Shown in pieces: positions 8,234 to 17,559 of a stretch of 64,000 nt of DNA (the first letter of the stretch is position 1; every line of letters starts with the position of its first letter). The translations under genes were made by a program, and so were the position numbers. The notes under the pieces are model-generated. The model did not search any database, had not been told where the DNA came from, and saw only the letters and a list, made by a program, of their open reading frames with translations. Origin of the DNA: Microcella indica (GTDB lineage: Bacteria > Actinomycetota > Actinomycetes > Actinomycetales > Microbacteriaceae); assembly GCF_013414345.1 (NCBI RefSeq), contig NZ_CP058670.1, positions 2,108,001-2,172,000 on the forward strand, given 5' to 3'.

Positions 8234-9463
8234 TCAGTCCCGAATGAGCGTCGCGACGGCCTCGACGTGGTGCGTGTGCGGGAACAGATCGAAGGCCCGG
8301 ATGCGCGCCAGCCGGTAGCCGTGCGCCTCGGCGAGAGCGACATCCCGTGCGAGCGCCACCGGATCGCACGCCACGTACACGAGTTGGGCGGGAGCCAGCC
8401 GACCGAGAGCGGCCATGACGTCGACACCCGCACCCGACCGCGGCGGGTCGAGCACGACAGTCGCGCCGTCGAGCGGCGAACGGTCTCCCGCGGTGCGCTC
8501 CTGCAGCGCCCGCAGCCAGCGGTCGACGCGGCCCGACTCGGCGCCGGCGCCCAGCCACTCGGCGAGGTTCTCCGAGGCGTGATCGGTCGCGCGCGGGTCG
8601 GCCTCGACGCTCGTGATGCGCGTCGAGGGGCCGAAACGGTCGGCGACCGCCGCTGCGAGCAGACCCACCCCGCCGTACAGGTCGAGGTTCCCCGCCCGAG
8701 GGTCGAACAGCTCGGCGTCCACGGCGTCCTGCACGGCGCGCGTGAGCGTCGCCGGAGCCTCGCGGTGCACCTGCCAGAACCCGGTGTCGTCGAGCGCGAA
8801 GGAACGGTCACCGACGCGCTCGTGGATGACCGTCGGCTTCTGCTCGCCGATGACGAGCCGCGCCTCCGAGCCGTTCGGCACGAGCACATCGACGGTGTCG
8901 AACCCCGAGAAGCGCTCCTCGAACGGCGTCGCGGCCTGCACCGCGTCGGTCGCGAGCGGAGCATCCGTCACCGGGATCACCGTGTGCGAGCGCGCCGCCA
9001 TGGGCCCCAACCGGCCCTCCTCGTCCACGTGCAGGCGGATGCGGGTGCGCCAGCCGAGGCCGCCACGATCGTCGTCCCCGGGCAGAGCCTCCACCTCGAC
9101 ATCGACCTCGAGGCCGGCCATGCGCTGCAGGGCCTCGACAAGGATGCCGCGCTTGAGCTCGCGCTGATGAGCGAGTGCGATGTGGCCGAACTCGGCACCG
9201 CCCGCGCGGCGACCCGGCGGGTTCTCGATGCCGGCCGCGCTCCACACGTGGGGTCGACGATGCTCGCTCGGCTCGAGCACCTCCACCGTGTCGGCGCGCC
9301 AGAAGCTCTTCTTGCGGTCGTCGCTGATGCGCGCTCGAACCGTCTCGCCCGGGATCGCGTCGCTCACGAACACGACGCGGCCATCGAGGCGCCCGACGGC
9401 GACACCGCCGTGCGCCATGCGCTCGAGCGTCAGCTCGACGTCACGGCCTGCATTCTCACCCAC
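8234..9463 (-). CDS. TRAM-domain class I RNA methyltransferase (TrmA/RumA family)
   Basis: A 409-residue SAM-dependent enzyme that by family would methylate C5 of uridine in rRNA or tRNA. The N terminus is a TRAM RNA-binding domain ('LTLERMAHGGVAVGRLDGRVVFV'). The methyltransferase fold follows, with 'NLDLYGGVGLLAAAVAD' for SAM, 'LDPPRSGAG' and 'YVACDPVALARD', the last carrying the catalytic Cys region, and a C-terminal 'AFDLFPHTHHVE'. The GTG at 9463 was chosen because GAGGAG precedes it and the TRAM domain begins right after. The open frame runs much further upstream, but only as out-of-frame shadow of maf. Exact target base unknown. Confidence 0.88.
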   Translation of the reverse strand: MGENAGRDVELTLERMAHGGVAVGRLDGRVVFVSDAIPGETVRARISDDRKKSFWRADTVEVLEPSEHRRPHVWSAAGIENPPGRRAGGAEFGHIALAHQRELKRGILVEALQRMAGLEVDVEVEALPGDDDRGGLGWRTRIRLHVDEEGRLGPMAARSHTVIPVTDAPLATDAVQAATPFEERFSGFDTVDVLVPNGSEARLVIGEQKPTVIHERVGDRSFALDDTGFWQVHREAPATLTRAVQDAVDAELFDPRAGNLDLYGGVGLLAAAVADRFGPSTRITSVEADPRATDHASENLAEWLGAGAESGRVDRWLRALQERTAGDRSPLDGATVVLDPPRSGAGVDVMAALGRLAPAQLVYVACDPVALARDVALAEAHGYRLARIRAFDLFPHTHHVEAVATLIRD

Positions 9464-9576
9464 AGTGCTCCTCACCCACGCTGCGCTTCTCGATCCACGC
9501 TGTTCAGCCAATCCCACCAGCCTACGAGGCCAGCGCAACTCGGGGGCGTTCGAGTGTGAGGGTTCGCCCAGGTGCG

Positions 9577-9582
9577 TAGCAT
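9577..9582 (+). promoter_or_regulatory. -10 element of a leaderless promoter (maf)
   Basis: TAGCAT lies seven bases before the GTG at 9590. This argues for that start and against the in-frame GTG at 9572. Confidence 0.5.
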
Positions 9583-9589
9583 CGGCAGG

Positions 9590-10249
9590 GTGCGCCTGTA
9601 CCTCGCCTCCACCTCCCCGGCCCGCCTCGCCACCCTCCGCGGTGCGGGTATCGAGCCCGTGGCGATCGCACCGGGCGTCGACGAGGAGGCCGCCGTGGCC
9701 GAGGCGGAGGCGCGCACGGGCCGCGCCCTCGAGCCCGCCGAGCTCGTGCAGCTGCTCGCCCGGCTCAAGTGCGAGGCCGTCCTCGATCCCGAGGTGCTCG
9801 CCGCCGCCGGCCTCGAACCGGCCGACCTCGACGGCTTCCTCTTCGGCGGCGACTCGGCATTCGAGCTCGACGGCACCATCTACGGCAAGCCCCACGAGCC
9901 GCACATCGCCCGCGAGCGGTGGCTGCAGCAGCGCGGGCGCAGCGGGGTGCTGCACTCGGGCCACTGGCTCATCGACCACCGCGGCGGTGCGGTGCGTGCG
10001 GCGGTGGGCCGAGCATCCCGTGCCGTCGTGCACTTCGCCGACGACATCGAGACGTACGAGATCGACGCCTACATCGCTACCGGCGAGCCGCTGAAAGTCG
10101 CCGGAGCGTTCACGATCGACGCGCGCGGGGCCGGATTCATCGACCGCATCGAGGGCGACCCGCACACGGTGGTCGGGCTGTCGATCCCCCTGCTGCGCCG
10201 ACTCGTGCACGAGCTCGGCGGGCGCTGGACGGAGCTCTGGAACCGTTGA
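9590..10249 (+). CDS. maf: Maf-family nucleoside triphosphate pyrophosphatase
   Basis: A 219-residue house-cleaning enzyme that hydrolyses non-canonical or modified NTPs to NMP and pyrophosphate. It starts with the Maf hallmark 'LYLASTSPARLATLRGAGI', has the catalytic acidic segment 'LFGGDSAFELDGTIYGKP' (usually A-D-T), and ends with the typical 'GDPHTVVGLSIPLLRRLVHEL'. An internal stretch (about residues 35-75) is longer than in short Maf proteins. Its place between accE and accA follows the actinobacterial accD5-accE5-maf-accA3 order. Confidence 0.9.
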   Translation: MRLYLASTSPARLATLRGAGIEPVAIAPGVDEEAAVAEAEARTGRALEPAELVQLLARLKCEAVLDPEVLAAAGLEPADLDGFLFGGDSAFELDGTIYGKPHEPHIARERWLQQRGRSGVLHSGHWLIDHRGGAVRAAVGRASRAVVHFADDIETYEIDAYIATGEPLKVAGAFTIDARGAGFIDRIEGDPHTVVGLSIPLLRRLVHELGGRWTELWNR

Positions 10250-10333
10250 GCCGTCGACTCGCGCAGCGTTGTCGCCAAGTGCTCGCGCATCCTTTTGTGG
10301 ACCATGCCCAAACCGCGGCGCCCCGCCCGGCAA

Positions 10334-10339
10334 TAGGCT
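10334..10339 (+). promoter_or_regulatory. -10 element before accA
   Basis: TAGGCT lies eight bases before the ATG at 10348. The gap holds GAGGG, so a very short leader with a weak ribosome site is also possible. Confidence 0.5.
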
Positions 10340-10347
10340 GAGGGATC

Positions 10348-12126
10348 ATGGCCCGCATCAGCAAGGTTCTCATCGCCAATCGCGGCGAAATCGCCGTCCG
10401 CGTCATCCGCGCCGCCCGCGACGCCGGTCTCGGCACGGTCGCCGTCTACGCCGACCAGGATCGGGATGCCCGGCACGTGCGCCTCGCCGACGAGGCGTAC
10501 GCCCTCGGCGGGTCGACGAGCGCCGAGACGTACCTCGTCGTCGACAAGATCCTCAGCGTCGCCCGCCGCTCCGGCGCCGACGCCGTGCACCCCGGCTACG
10601 GCTTCCTCGCCGAGAACGCCGACTTCGCGCGCGCCGTCATCGACGCCGGGCTCATCTGGATCGGGCCCAGCCCCGAGGCGATCGAGAAGCTCGGCGACAA
10701 GGTGAGCGCGCGGCACATCGCCGAGAAAGTCGGTGCGCCCCTGGCGCCCGGCACGCTCAACCCCGTGAGCGGCGCCGATGAGGTGCTCGCGTTCGTCGAC
10801 GAGCACGGCCTGCCCGTCGCCATCAAGGCCGCGTTCGGAGGCGGCGGCCGCGGCCTCAAGGTCGCCCGCACGCGCGAGGAGGTCGCCGAGCAGTTCGACT
10901 CGGCCACCCGCGAGGCCGTCGCAGCCTTCGGCCGCGGGGAGTGCTTCGTCGAGAAGTACCTCGACAAGCCGCGCCACGTCGAGACCCAGTGCCTCGCCGA
11001 CGCGCACGGGAACGTCGTCGTCATCTCCACGCGCGACTGCTCCCTGCAGCGCCGCCACCAGAAGCTCGTCGAGGAGGCGCCCGCGCCGTTCCTCACCGAG
11101 GAGCAGACGTCGTTGCTGTACTCGTCGTCGAAGGCGATCCTGCGCGAGGTCGGCTACCTCGGTGCCGGCACGTGCGAGTTCCTCATCGGCGCCGACGGCA
11201 CCGTCTCGTTCCTCGAGGTCAACACGCGCCTCCAGGTGGAGCACCCCGTCTCGGAGGAGGTCACGGGCATCGACCTCGTGCGCGAGCAGTTCCGCCTCGC
11301 CGAGGGCGAGGAGATCGGCTACGACGACCCCGTCGCCCGCGGGCACTCGATCGAGTTCCGCATCAACGGGGAGGACCCCGGGCTGAACTTCATGCCCATG
11401 CCGGGCCCCGTGCACGCCCTGCGCTTCCCCGGCGGCCCCGGAGTGCGCGTCGACTCGGGTGTCACGACCGGCGACGTCATCTCGGGCGCGTTCGACTCGC
11501 TGCTCGCCAAGCTCATCGTCACCGGCAAGACGCGTGAGGATGCCCTCGAGCGCTCCCGCAGGGCCCTCGCCGAGTTCGAGGTGGCCGGCCTGCCCACCGT
11601 GCTGCCCTTCCACCGCGCCATCGTCGACGACCCGGCCTTCGCGCCCGCCGACGGCGCCCCGTTCACCGTCTTCACGCGCTGGATCGAGACGGAGTTCGAC
11701 AACCAGCTCGAACCCTGGAGCGGCTCGCTCGCCGAGCCGACCGCCGAGCCCGCACCGCGGCACACCGTGGTCGTCGAGGTCGGCGGCAAGCGCCTGGAAG
11801 TGTCACTGCCGGAGACGCTCATGCCGAGCGGAGCATCCCGCACCGCGACCGCCCTCGCGGCACCGCCCAAGCGCCGCACGGGCGTCGGCGTGGCGGCGGC
11901 CGCCGGCGGCGACGCCGTCGCGAGCCCCATGCAGGCGACCGTCGTGAAGCTCGCCGTGGCGGAAGGAGACCACGTGGTGGCGGGCGACCTCGTCGTCGTG
12001 CTCGAGGCGATGAAGATGGAGCAGCCGATGACCGCGCACAAGGACGGCACGGTCAGCTCGATCGGCGTCTCGGTCGGCGAGACCGTCGCGGGCGGGCACG
12101 TGCTGCTCACCATCGCCGACGCGTAG
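10348..12126 (+). CDS. accA: Acyl-CoA carboxylase alpha subunit (biotin carboxylase + BCCP)
   Basis: A 592-residue biotinylated subunit that carboxylates its own biotin with ATP and bicarbonate and serves the AccD/AccE carboxyltransferase. The biotin carboxylase part (1-450) shows '[17 protein letters not shown]', the ATP-grasp loop '[12 protein letters not shown]', '[21 protein letters not shown]' and '[18 protein letters not shown]'. A spacer follows, then a biotinyl domain with 'EAMKMEQP', Lys556 being the biotin site. Domain order and length match AccA3 of mycolata and related actinobacteria. It has its own promoter, 98 bp after maf. Confidence 0.95.
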   Translation: MARISKVLIANRGEIAVRVIRAARDAGLGTVAVYADQDRDARHVRLADEAYALGGSTSAETYLVVDKILSVARRSGADAVHPGYGFLAENADFARAVIDAGLIWIGPSPEAIEKLGDKVSARHIAEKVGAPLAPGTLNPVSGADEVLAFVDEHGLPVAIKAAFGGGGRGLKVARTREEVAEQFDSATREAVAAFGRGECFVEKYLDKPRHVETQCLADAHGNVVVISTRDCSLQRRHQKLVEEAPAPFLTEEQTSLLYSSSKAILREVGYLGAGTCEFLIGADGTVSFLEVNTRLQVEHPVSEEVTGIDLVREQFRLAEGEEIGYDDPVARGHSIEFRINGEDPGLNFMPMPGPVHALRFPGGPGVRVDSGVTTGDVISGAFDSLLAKLIVTGKTREDALERSRRALAEFEVAGLPTVLPFHRAIVDDPAFAPADGAPFTVFTRWIETEFDNQLEPWSGSLAEPTAEPAPRHTVVVEVGGKRLEVSLPETLMPSGASRTATALAAPPKRRTGVGVAAAAGGDAVASPMQATVVKLAVAEGDHVVAGDLVVVLEAMKMEQPMTAHKDGTVSSIGVSVGETVAGGHVLLTIADA

Positions 12127-12162
12127 GCCGCCGCGCCGAGCCACCCCGCAGCGCGGAGTGCG

Positions 12163-13602
12163 CTACTCGCGGGCGACGTGCATCGCGCGCGCAGCATCCG
12201 TGATGCCGCCCGAGAGGGAGGGGTACACGCTGTAGGCGCGCGCGAGCTGGTCCACCGTGAGCCGGTGCTCGACCGCGAGGGCGATCGGCAGGATGAGCTC
12301 GGAGGCCCGCGGGCCCACCACGACCCCGCCGATGACGGTGCCCGAGGTCTTCGCGGCGATCAGCTTGATGAAGCCGTCGGTGACGCCCTGCATCTTCGCG
12401 CGCGGGTTCGTCTCGAGCATGAGCTTGTGCACGATGCCGCGCGTCTCGCCGTCCTCGATCTGCTTCTGCGAGAACCCCACGGTCGCGATCTCGGGCGACG
12501 TGAAGATGTTGGATGTCACGTTCCGCAGCTTGATCGGCGTGACCGCGTCACCCATCGCGTGGTACACCGCCGTGCGGCCCTGCATCGACGCGACCGAGGC
12601 GAGCGGCAGCGAGTCGGAGCAGTCACCGACCGCGTACACGCTCGGCATGGAGGTGCGCGCGACCCGGTTCACCTTCACGTGCCCGGACTCGGTGAGCTGC
12701 ACGCCCGCCTCCTCCAGGCCGATGCCGGCCGTATTCGGCACCGAGCCGACGGCCATGAGCACGTGCGAGGCCTCGAGCGTCTCGCCGTCGGTGAGCGTCA
12801 CCGTGACGCCCTCGCCCGTGTTGACGACCGACTGGGCGCGCGAGTTGGCGAGCAGCGTCATGCCGTTGCGGCGGAACACCGCCTCGATGAGGGCGGCCGC
12901 ATCGGCGTCCTCCCCCGGCAGGACCTGGTCGCGGCTCGAGACGAGGGTGACCTTCGCCCCGAGCGCCGTGTACGCCGAGGCGAACTCGGCGCCCGTCACA
13001 CCGGACCCGACGACGATGAGGTGCTCGGGCACGTCGGGCAGGCTGTACAGCTGCGTCCAGGTGAGAATGCGCTCGCCGTCCGGCTTCGCGGTCGGCAGCT
13101 CGCGCGGCGACGCCCCGACGGCGACGACGACCGTGTCGGCGTCGCACTGGTCGAAGTCTTTGCGCTTGGCTCCGCTCCCCGCCGAGACGACGACGCGCTG
13201 CGGCCCGTCGAGCCGCCCGTCGCCGATGATGATGCGCACCCCGGCGGCCTCCAGCTGCTCGCGCATGTCGTCGGACTGATCCTGCGCGAGGCGCAGCAGT
13301 CGCTGGTTGACCTGCGTGAGGTTGACGGCCACCTCAGGCTTCGTCGCCCGACCCGACTCGCCGCGGGCGAAGAACTGCACACCCAGGTCGGTCGCGTCGG
13401 AGATCGCGGTCGCGGCGTCGGCCGTGGCGATGAGCGTCTTGGAGGGGACGACGTCGGTGAGCACGGCGGCGCCTCCGACGCCGACGCGCTCGATGAGGGT
13501 GACGTCGGCGCCGAGCTGCGCGCCCGTGAGAGCCGCCTCATAACCGCCGGGGCCCCCGCCCAGGACGGCGATGCGCTGCGTGCGGTCGAAGGAAGTAGCC
13601 AT
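12163..13602 (-). CDS. lpdA: NAD(P)H-quinone dehydrogenase-like flavoprotein (LpdA type)
   Basis: A 479-residue member of the pyridine nucleotide-disulfide oxidoreductase family. FAD-binding 'VLGGGPGGYEAALTGAQLG' is at the N terminus, NAD(P)-binding 'VVGSGVTGAEFASAYTALGAKVTLV' near the middle, 'VYAVGDCSDSLPLASVA' next, and a dimerisation domain at the C end. Where lipoamide dehydrogenases have the redox CxxxxC pair, this protein reads 'GGAAVLTDVVPSKTL', with neither Cys. It therefore cannot do dithiol chemistry; the mycobacterial LpdA (Rv3303c) type, which reduces quinones, is the best match. Convergent with accA, 36 bp apart. Confidence 0.85.
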   Translation of the reverse strand: MATSFDRTQRIAVLGGGPGGYEAALTGAQLGADVTLIERVGVGGAAVLTDVVPSKTLIATADAATAISDATDLGVQFFARGESGRATKPEVAVNLTQVNQRLLRLAQDQSDDMREQLEAAGVRIIIGDGRLDGPQRVVVSAGSGAKRKDFDQCDADTVVVAVGASPRELPTAKPDGERILTWTQLYSLPDVPEHLIVVGSGVTGAEFASAYTALGAKVTLVSSRDQVLPGEDADAAALIEAVFRRNGMTLLANSRAQSVVNTGEGVTVTLTDGETLEASHVLMAVGSVPNTAGIGLEEAGVQLTESGHVKVNRVARTSMPSVYAVGDCSDSLPLASVASMQGRTAVYHAMGDAVTPIKLRNVTSNIFTSPEIATVGFSQKQIEDGETRGIVHKLMLETNPRAKMQGVTDGFIKLIAAKTSGTVIGGVVVGPRASELILPIALAVEHRLTVDQLARAYSVYPSLSGGITDAARAMHVARE

Positions 13603-13698
13603 TGCTCCATTGTTGCACCGAGCATCCGGCGCCCCTCATTCGGCACCGCCTGCGCGAACGCGCGCGACTGAGCACAACCCCGCTCACCCGCGCATCAC

Positions 13699-13704
13699 TA
13701 CCAT
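13699..13704 (+). promoter_or_regulatory. -10 element of a leaderless promoter (PNP)
   Basis: TACCAT lies six bases before the ATG at 13711. Confidence 0.55.
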
Positions 13705-13710
13705 GAGGGC

Positions 13711-14547
13711 ATGTCCCACCACGCACCCCGCAACCCTCTCGACGACCCCGCCGCCGACCCGTTCGAGGTCGCCGCCCAGGCTGCTGCGCAGCTCGCCGAC
13801 GCGACCGGCGTCGAGCGTCACGACATCGCCCTCACCCTCGGCTCCGGCTGGGCGAAGGCCGCCGATCTCATCGGCGAGACGACGCACACGATCGCCGCCC
13901 CCGACATCGCGGGCTTCTCGAAGCCCGCCCTCGAGGGCCATGTCGGCACCCTGCGCTCGATCCTGCTGCCGAGCGGCAAGCGCGCCCTCGTCATCGGCGC
14001 CCGCACCCACTACTACGAGGGCCACGGCGTGCGGCGCGTGGTGCACTCGGTGCGCACCGCGGCCGCGGCGGGAGCATCCACGATGATCCTCACCAACGGA
14101 GCGGGCGGCATCAAGCCGCACTGGACCCCCGGCACGCCCGTGCTCATCAGCGACCACCTCAACCTCACGGGCGACTCGCCGCTCGAGGGCGCCACCTTCA
14201 TCGACCTGACCGACCTGTACTCCCAGCGGCTGCGGGCGGTCGCGCGCACGGTCGACCCCGACCTCGACGAGGGCGTGTACGTGCAGAACCGCGGGCCGCA
14301 CTACGAGACGCCCGCCGAGGTGCAGATGGCGAAGACTCTTGGCGGCCACATCGTGGGCATGTCGACGGCGCTCGAGGCGATCGCCGCGCGGCAGGCCGGC
14401 ATGGAGGTGCTGGGTCTCTCGCTCATCACCAACCTCGCGGCGGGCATCTCGCCGAACCCCCTCAGTCACGAGGAGGTCATCGAGGCCGGTCGGGATGCTG
14501 AACCGGTGATCAGCGCCCTCCTCGCGCGCATCGTGGCCGAGCTGTAG
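13711..14547 (+). CDS. Purine nucleoside phosphorylase (trimeric class)
   Basis: A 278-residue enzyme that splits purine (deoxy)nucleosides with phosphate into base and (deoxy)ribose-1-phosphate. Motifs fit the trimeric PNP class: 'ALTLGSGWAKAADLI', 'GARTHYYEGHGVRRVVH' (phosphate/ribose site), 'TNGAGGIKPHW', 'GPHYETPAEV' (Glu for the base) and 'LITNLAAGI' (Asn for the base). A phosphohexomutase follows 11 bp downstream, the deoD-pmmB pairing of M. tuberculosis, which suggests one transcript. It forms part of the purine salvage set with add and the nucleoside importer. Confidence 0.93.
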   Translation: MSHHAPRNPLDDPAADPFEVAAQAAAQLADATGVERHDIALTLGSGWAKAADLIGETTHTIAAPDIAGFSKPALEGHVGTLRSILLPSGKRALVIGARTHYYEGHGVRRVVHSVRTAAAAGASTMILTNGAGGIKPHWTPGTPVLISDHLNLTGDSPLEGATFIDLTDLYSQRLRAVARTVDPDLDEGVYVQNRGPHYETPAEVQMAKTLGGHIVGMSTALEAIAARQAGMEVLGLSLITNLAAGISPNPLSHEEVIEAGRDAEPVISALLARIVAEL

Positions 14548-14558
14548 GGCCTGGCGAC

Positions 14559-16280
14559 ATGACGCACCTCGACGACGCGAAGAACTGGCTGGCGCAAGAC
14601 CCCGACCCGGTCACGCGCGAGGAGCTCGCTGCCCTGATCGACGGCGCCGAGCTCGGCGAGGCGACCGCCATCGCGGCGCTGCGCGACCGCTTCGGCTCAC
14701 GGCTCGCGTTCGGCACGGCCGGGCTGCGGGGCGAGCTCGGCGCTGGGCCGAACCGCATGAACCGCGTGCTCGTCGCGCAGGCGGCGGCGGGGCTCGCGCG
14801 GTTCCTGCTCGACCGGGCGGACCGCCCCGAGGGCAGTGCACCGAGCGTGGTCATCGGCTTCGACGGCCGCACCAACAGCGACGTCTTCGCGCGCGACAGC
14901 GCCGAGATCATGGCGGGCGCGGGTGTGCGAGTCACCCTGCTGCCGCGCATGCTGCCGACCCCCGTGCTGGCCTTCGCCGTGCGCCACCTCGATGTGAGCG
15001 CCGGAGTCATGGTCACGGCGAGCCACAACCCGCCTCGTGACAACGGCTACAAGGTGTATCTCGGCGACGACGACGATGGAGCCCAGATCGTGCCGCCGAG
15101 CGACGGGCTCATCCACGAGGCGATCCTCGAGGTGGCCCGCAGCGTCGCCGTGGGCGACCTGCCGCGCTCGAGCGCGTTCGAGGTGGCGGGCGAGGACGTG
15201 ATCGACGCATACGTCGAGCGCACGGCGGCCATCGCGAGCGGTGGTAGCGGCGGCGGCGGCACAGCACCTGTTCCCTTCGCGGCCGTGCCCTTCGTGTACA
15301 CCCCGATGCACGGCGTCGGGTGGGAGGTCTCCCAGCGCGTCTTCGCCGCCGCAGGCCTGGGCGAGCCGACCGTCGTCGCCGAGCAGGTGGAGCCCGACGG
15401 CGGCTTCCCGACCGTGTCCTTCCCCAACCCGGAGGAGCCGGGCGCGCTCGACCTCGCGATCGCGACGGCGAACCGCGCGGGCGCGGAGCTCATCATCGCG
15501 CACGACCCGGACGCCGACCGTCTCGCGGTCGCCGTGCCGCGCCCCGAGTCGGCGACGGCGGACAGCGCCGGATGGCGTCGTCTCAGCGGCAACGAGGTCG
15601 GCGCCCTGCTGGGGTGGCGGGCCGCGGAGCGCCTGCAGCGCGAGGGGCAGGACGGCGCGCTCGCAGCATCCCTCGTCTCCTCCCCCGCACTGGGAGTGAT
15701 CGCCCGCCACTACGGCCTCGACTACCGCGACACGCTCACGGGCTTCAAGTGGATCTCGCGCACTCCCCGCCTGCGCTTCGGCTATGAGGAGGCCCTCGGC
15801 TATCTTGTGAACCCGGGCACGGTGCGCGACAAGGACGGCATCTCGGCGTCGGTCGAGTTCCTCACCATGGTGGGCGAGCTCGCCGCTGCCGGCCGCACCC
15901 TCGCCGACCGCCAGAACGACTTCGACGCCCTGTTCGGGGCCTTCGCGAGCGCCCAGGTGTCGCTGCGGGTGACCGACCTGAGCCGCATCGGCGAGATCAT
16001 GTCGGCTCTGCGCGAGCAGGCGCCCGCCGAGATCGGCGGCGTGCGAGTGAGGGAGGTCGACGACTTCATCGGCGGCTTCGGCGACTACCCGCCCGGCGAC
16101 ATCCTGCGGTTCTGGATGCACGGCGGCGCCCGCGTCATCGTGCGGCCGAGCGGCACCGAGCCCAAGGTGAAGGTCTACATCGACGCGTCGAGCGAGCAGG
16201 GCTCGGTGAGCGAGCGCCGGGCGGCCGCGCAGGCCGAGGTCGCCGCGCTCGAAGCCGGCATGCGCGCCCTCGTCGCGTGA
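14559..16280 (+). CDS. Phosphohexomutase (phosphoglucomutase/phosphomannomutase family)
   Basis: A 573-residue alpha-D-phosphohexomutase. The catalytic phospho-serine loop 'VTASHNPPRDNGYKVY' places Ser155; the metal loop 'DPDADRL' is Asp316/318/320; the sugar loop contains 'GYEEALGYLV' and the C-terminal phosphate site 'RPSGTEPKVKVY'. By family it interconverts hexose-1- and hexose-6-phosphates. Because it directly follows PNP and no DeoB-type phosphopentomutase is present here, it may also act on (deoxy)ribose-1-phosphate (inference). The region around residue 225 has a Gly/Ser run. Confidence 0.88.
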   Translation: MTHLDDAKNWLAQDPDPVTREELAALIDGAELGEATAIAALRDRFGSRLAFGTAGLRGELGAGPNRMNRVLVAQAAAGLARFLLDRADRPEGSAPSVVIGFDGRTNSDVFARDSAEIMAGAGVRVTLLPRMLPTPVLAFAVRHLDVSAGVMVTASHNPPRDNGYKVYLGDDDDGAQIVPPSDGLIHEAILEVARSVAVGDLPRSSAFEVAGEDVIDAYVERTAAIASGGSGGGGTAPVPFAAVPFVYTPMHGVGWEVSQRVFAAAGLGEPTVVAEQVEPDGGFPTVSFPNPEEPGALDLAIATANRAGAELIIAHDPDADRLAVAVPRPESATADSAGWRRLSGNEVGALLGWRAAERLQREGQDGALAASLVSSPALGVIARHYGLDYRDTLTGFKWISRTPRLRFGYEEALGYLVNPGTVRDKDGISASVEFLTMVGELAAAGRTLADRQNDFDALFGAFASAQVSLRVTDLSRIGEIMSALREQAPAEIGGVRVREVDDFIGGFGDYPPGDILRFWMHGGARVIVRPSGTEPKVKVYIDASSEQGSVSERRAAAQAEVAALEAGMRALVA

Positions 16281-16297
16281 GGGTCTCGAGCCCACGA

Positions 16298-16340
16298 GTG
16301 TGCTCGCGAGCGGCACGTGTGCCGACACGAGCGGGCACAC
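16298..16340 (+). terminator. Hairpin behind the phosphohexomutase
   Basis: A perfect 14-base palindrome CGGCACGTGTGCCG (16311-16324) sits inside partly complementary flanks (GTGTGC / GCACAC). It lies just past the stop codon and is probably the end of the PNP-mutase transcript. Confidence 0.5.
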
Positions 16341-16392
16341 CTGCCACAAGCCGGCACCGTTGTCAGTCTGCGCGAGCGAGGCCCGCGCCGCC

Positions 16393-16398
16393 TAGGGT
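16393..16398 (+). promoter_or_regulatory. -10 element of a leaderless promoter
   Basis: TAGGGT lies six bases before the GTG at 16405 and supports that start. Confidence 0.55.
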
Positions 16399-16404
16399 GG
16401 AGGG

Positions 16405-17559
16405 GTGACCCGCGCCCCGCTGCTGCCGCCCGCCGTTGCCGGAATCTGGTTCGCGGCTCTGCTGCTGTGGTCGGCGGGCCTCGGAGTCTCGGCACTCTCG
16501 CTGCCCGGCGGCTCGAGCCTCACCTCGGTCGCGGTAGCGCTCGGCGCGGTCGGGCTCGCGACCCTCTACAACCGCCGCGGCGCCGACCGGCTGGATCGCA
16601 CGGCGGCGCTCGCGACGATCGTGATCTCGACGGCGAGCGCGCTCGCCACGATGGGGCTCCTCGCCCTCATCGTCGTCGGCCCCGATCGACCCATCGGCGC
16701 ACTCGACGTGGTCTCGGCGGCGACGGTGACCGTGACGGCGGCCGCGGCCGCCGCATCCACCTCGGTGCTCATCCGCCCCTACGTCGACGCGTTCGCCGCG
16801 CACATCTGGGCGGGCATCGGCGGGGTGGGACTGGGTGTGCCGCTCATGGTCGCCGGGGTCTCGCCCGCGTTCGTCATGGCGGCGGCGGTGGGGCTCGGCA
16901 TCGCCGACCGCGCGCACTACGCGCGCGTCGCCCGAGAGCTGGAGGTGCGCGCGCAGATCGAGCGCGCGATGATCGAGCGCGGGCAGGCGCAGGGGCGCAA
17001 CATCGGCGTCTCGGGCCTGCCCGGCCTGCCGCTGTTCGTGACCGCCCCAGCCGACACGCGGCCGTGGTCGCGCCGCGAGCGCCGGGCGACGATCACCCTC
17101 GGCATCGCCGCCCTGACGATCGTGGTCGTCGCGTGGACGGTCGGCATCCTGCTCGCCGAGGAGGGGCTGCTGCGCCAGGGCCAGGGCTTCGCCGTCGCCT
17201 CGCTGGGCGCCGCGGCCCTCCTCGCGCAGACGGTGCTGCTGCTGCGCCGCTGGCCCGAGCTGCGCGTGGTCGCCTGGGCCAGCATCGGGATGCTCGGCGT
17301 CGCCTCAGCCGCCATCATCGTCTCCCCCTCCGACGCCGTGTACTTCTCGGCGCTCGCCCTGCAGTCGGTCGCGGTCGCCCTCGCCGTGGGGCGGCTGCAT
17401 CACGCCGTCCGCGGTTCCGGCCCGGCCGAGGCGGCGATGGTCGCGACGACCGCGGCGATCGCGTGGTGGATCGGCATCGCGAGCACGGGCGGAATCCTTC
17501 TCGCGTTCGTCGCCGTCGTGACCGTGCTCGTCTCGCTGCGCAGAAAGGTGCGACCATGA
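16405..17559 (+). CDS. Polytopic membrane protein of unknown function
   Basis: A 384-residue protein with about ten hydrophobic segments, strongly Ala/Val/Leu/Ile. A charged stretch (about residues 170-225, 'RELEVRAQIERAMIERGQAQGRN' and 'DTRPWSRRERRA') divides it into two membrane halves and probably forms a cytoplasmic loop. I recognise no catalytic or transport motif. The stop overlaps the next gene by 4 bp (ATGA), so the two membrane proteins are likely made together. Confidence 0.75.
   Translation: MTRAPLLPPAVAGIWFAALLLWSAGLGVSALSLPGGSSLTSVAVALGAVGLATLYNRRGADRLDRTAALATIVISTASALATMGLLALIVVGPDRPIGALDVVSAATVTVTAAAAAASTSVLIRPYVDAFAAHIWAGIGGVGLGVPLMVAGVSPAFVMAAAVGLGIADRAHYARVARELEVRAQIERAMIERGQAQGRNIGVSGLPGLPLFVTAPADTRPWSRRERRATITLGIAALTIVVVAWTVGILLAEEGLLRQGQGFAVASLGAAALLAQTVLLLRRWPELRVVAWASIGMLGVASAAIIVSPSDAVYFSALALQSVAVALAVGRLHHAVRGSGPAEAAMVATTAAIAWWIGIASTGGILLAFVAVVTVLVSLRRKVRP

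Noticed and set aside
9464-10333. N-terminal extension of the RNA methyltransferase
   Set aside because: The open frame is antisense to maf; the TRAM domain begins directly after the GTG at 9463 with a good ribosome site.
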